Of a stretch of 5,299 bases of DNA, positions 4,941-5,299 are shown piece by piece. The DNA is from Chloroflexota bacterium (GTDB taxonomy: Bacteria > Chloroflexota > Ktedonobacteria > Ktedonobacterales > Ktedonobacteraceae). The stretch's first letter is position 1. Every line of letters starts with the position of its first letter. The stretch lies in contig VBJK01000437.1 of assembly GCA_005879655.1 (NCBI GenBank), forward strand, positions 1-5,299, given 5' to 3'. The notes under the pieces were generated by a model. The model did no database searches. It was not told the origin of the DNA and saw only the letters and a program-made list of their open reading frames with translations. Made by a program: the position numbers and the translations under genes.

Positions 4941-5120
4941 GTGATCAAGCAGCTCCAGGATGACTGGCAAAGATGCCAGTTGATCCCCAATTGGGAGCTT
5001 TATGAGATATCCCGTATAGCAGACCGCCACCCACACGCACGAAGCCACAAGGAGAAGCAACAACTAGAAGAGTTGCGGAAAAGATACAACCTTCCTAGTG
5101 ATGAGATCCGCCCATTGTAG
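4941..5120 (+). CDS. Unrecognised 59-residue protein, coupled to the preceding ORF
   Basis: GTG 4941 opens 59 codons to TAG 5118-5120. The product is charged and helix-forming, with LQDDWQRCQLIPNWELYEI near the start and a Lys/Glu/Gln-rich stretch (about residues 39-49) that could form an amphipathic helix or short coiled coil. The GTG directly follows the tandem stops TAG TAA (4935-4940) of the preceding ORF in the same frame, with no separate Shine-Dalgarno, so re-initiation or stop readthrough would be needed. Its stop codon lies in the left arm of the hairpin at 5115-5148. It could be a separate small protein or the C-terminal part of a split gene. Confidence 0.45.
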   Translation: MIKQLQDDWQRCQLIPNWELYEISRIADRHPHARSHKEKQQLEELRKRYNLPSDEIRPL

Positions 5121-5148
5121 GCACTACATCAATTGGTAGTGCCTACAA
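5115..5148. repeat. 13-bp perfect inverted repeat over the stop of the 59-residue ORF
   Basis: Arms 5115-5127 and 5136-5148 pair perfectly (core GTAGGCACTAC) around an 8-nt loop. The ORF stop TAG is inside the left arm. It is followed by AATGTC rather than a T-run, so it is not a typical Rho-independent terminator, though it may stabilise the mRNA 3' end. It is the first of four hairpins before the window end. Confidence 0.65.
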
Positions 5149-5162
5149 AATGTCTGCAAAAA

Positions 5163-5179
5163 TGTGGGGGACACCCACA
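5163..5179. repeat. Short inverted repeat, hairpin 2 of cluster
   Basis: TGTGGG (5163-5168) and CCCACA (5174-5179) form a perfect 6-bp stem with a 5-nt loop. It lies 14 bp after the first hairpin and 3 bp before the third. Taken alone it could be chance. Confidence 0.35.
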
Positions 5180-5182
5180 GGT

Positions 5183-5210
5183 AATCGTGACACGGTTTTC
5201 TGTCACGATT
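5183..5210. repeat. 10-bp perfect inverted repeat, hairpin 3 of cluster
   Basis: AATCGTGACA (5183-5192) pairs with TGTCACGATT (5201-5210) around an 8-nt loop, and one further T-G pair can extend it. The downstream GGTGGTTCTTCTCTC is pyrimidine-rich but not a clean T-run, so it might be a weak plus-strand terminator. Confidence 0.6.
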
Positions 5211-5235
5211 GGTGGTTCTTCTCTCTGGAAATAAG

Positions 5236-5279
5236 GAACGGCAGCGTTAATATAGACATCTATATTAGCGCTACCGTTC
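5236..5279. repeat. 44-bp imperfect palindrome, hairpin 4 of cluster
   Basis: Arms of 20 bp (5236-5255 and 5260-5279) pair with one G-U and one C-A mismatch around the 4-nt loop ACAT. The inner TAATATAG/CTATATTA half-sites are perfect. A-T-rich palindromes of this size serve as recombinase, operator or origin sites as well as hairpins. The window ends 20 bp later, so its partner gene is not visible. Confidence 0.65.
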
Positions 5280-5299
5280 ATAAGATTTACTTCTGCGCT

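Noticed and set aside
5236..5279. Hairpin-telomere (protelomerase) resolution site
   Set aside because: The palindrome is imperfect with a non-palindromic 4-nt centre, and no protelomerase gene or replicon end is visible.

Overview
The window looks like part of a bacterial plasmid, or of a plasmid-derived accessory region, centred on a DNA partition (segregation) locus. I see no rRNA, tRNA, CRISPR array, transposase or recognisable replication initiator. The only taxonomic hint is the HEAT-repeat protein at 2679-3731. Its repeat style (units resembling 'PLEPLLEALGDE...VR') and the low coding density with broken gene remnants recall Ktedonobacteria-type Chloroflexota. That assignment is an inference from memory, not a search result.

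Layout. Positions 1-86 hold the acidic C-terminus of a gene entering from the left, closed by a strong intrinsic terminator (107-140). A small ribbon-helix-helix-like protein starts at a TTG (186-455). Positions 456-1087 contain no convincing gene. Instead they carry a dense, degenerate 8-bp repeat array built on CTAG or CTGT/ACAG cores. It runs in strict 8-bp register for 13, 12 and 13 consecutive units in its three main blocks, with smaller blocks nearer the next gene. Two spaced palindromes and a sigma-70-type promoter lead into a ParA ATPase (1088-1909), which overlaps by 20 bp a small ribbon-helix-helix DNA-binding protein with a long polar N-terminal tail (1890-2228). Four more in-register octamers follow that stop codon.

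The simplest reading is a type Ib-like partition cassette (compare ParF-ParG-parH or delta-omega-parS). In this reading the RHH protein coats the octamer array as the centromere, represses its own promoter through the octamers in the 5' leader, and recruits ParA for segregation. The phased array is the most interesting signal in the window.

Right of the cassette is a tract with no firm gene, ending in a second, different repeat: GCATG spaced every 10 bp (2465-2509), with two looser copies after it. A promoter then leads to the 350-residue HEAT-repeat protein. Positions 3732-4440 look like decayed sequence: an unrecognised minus-strand ORF with a terminator-like hairpin, a frameshifted minus-strand fragment, and a plus-strand reading frame whose coding look begins before any usable start. 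Two unrecognised plus-strand ORFs (4446-4937 and 4941-5120) lie in the same frame, separated only by tandem stops TAG TAA. The window ends with four closely spaced hairpins (5115-5279), the last a 44-bp imperfect palindrome.
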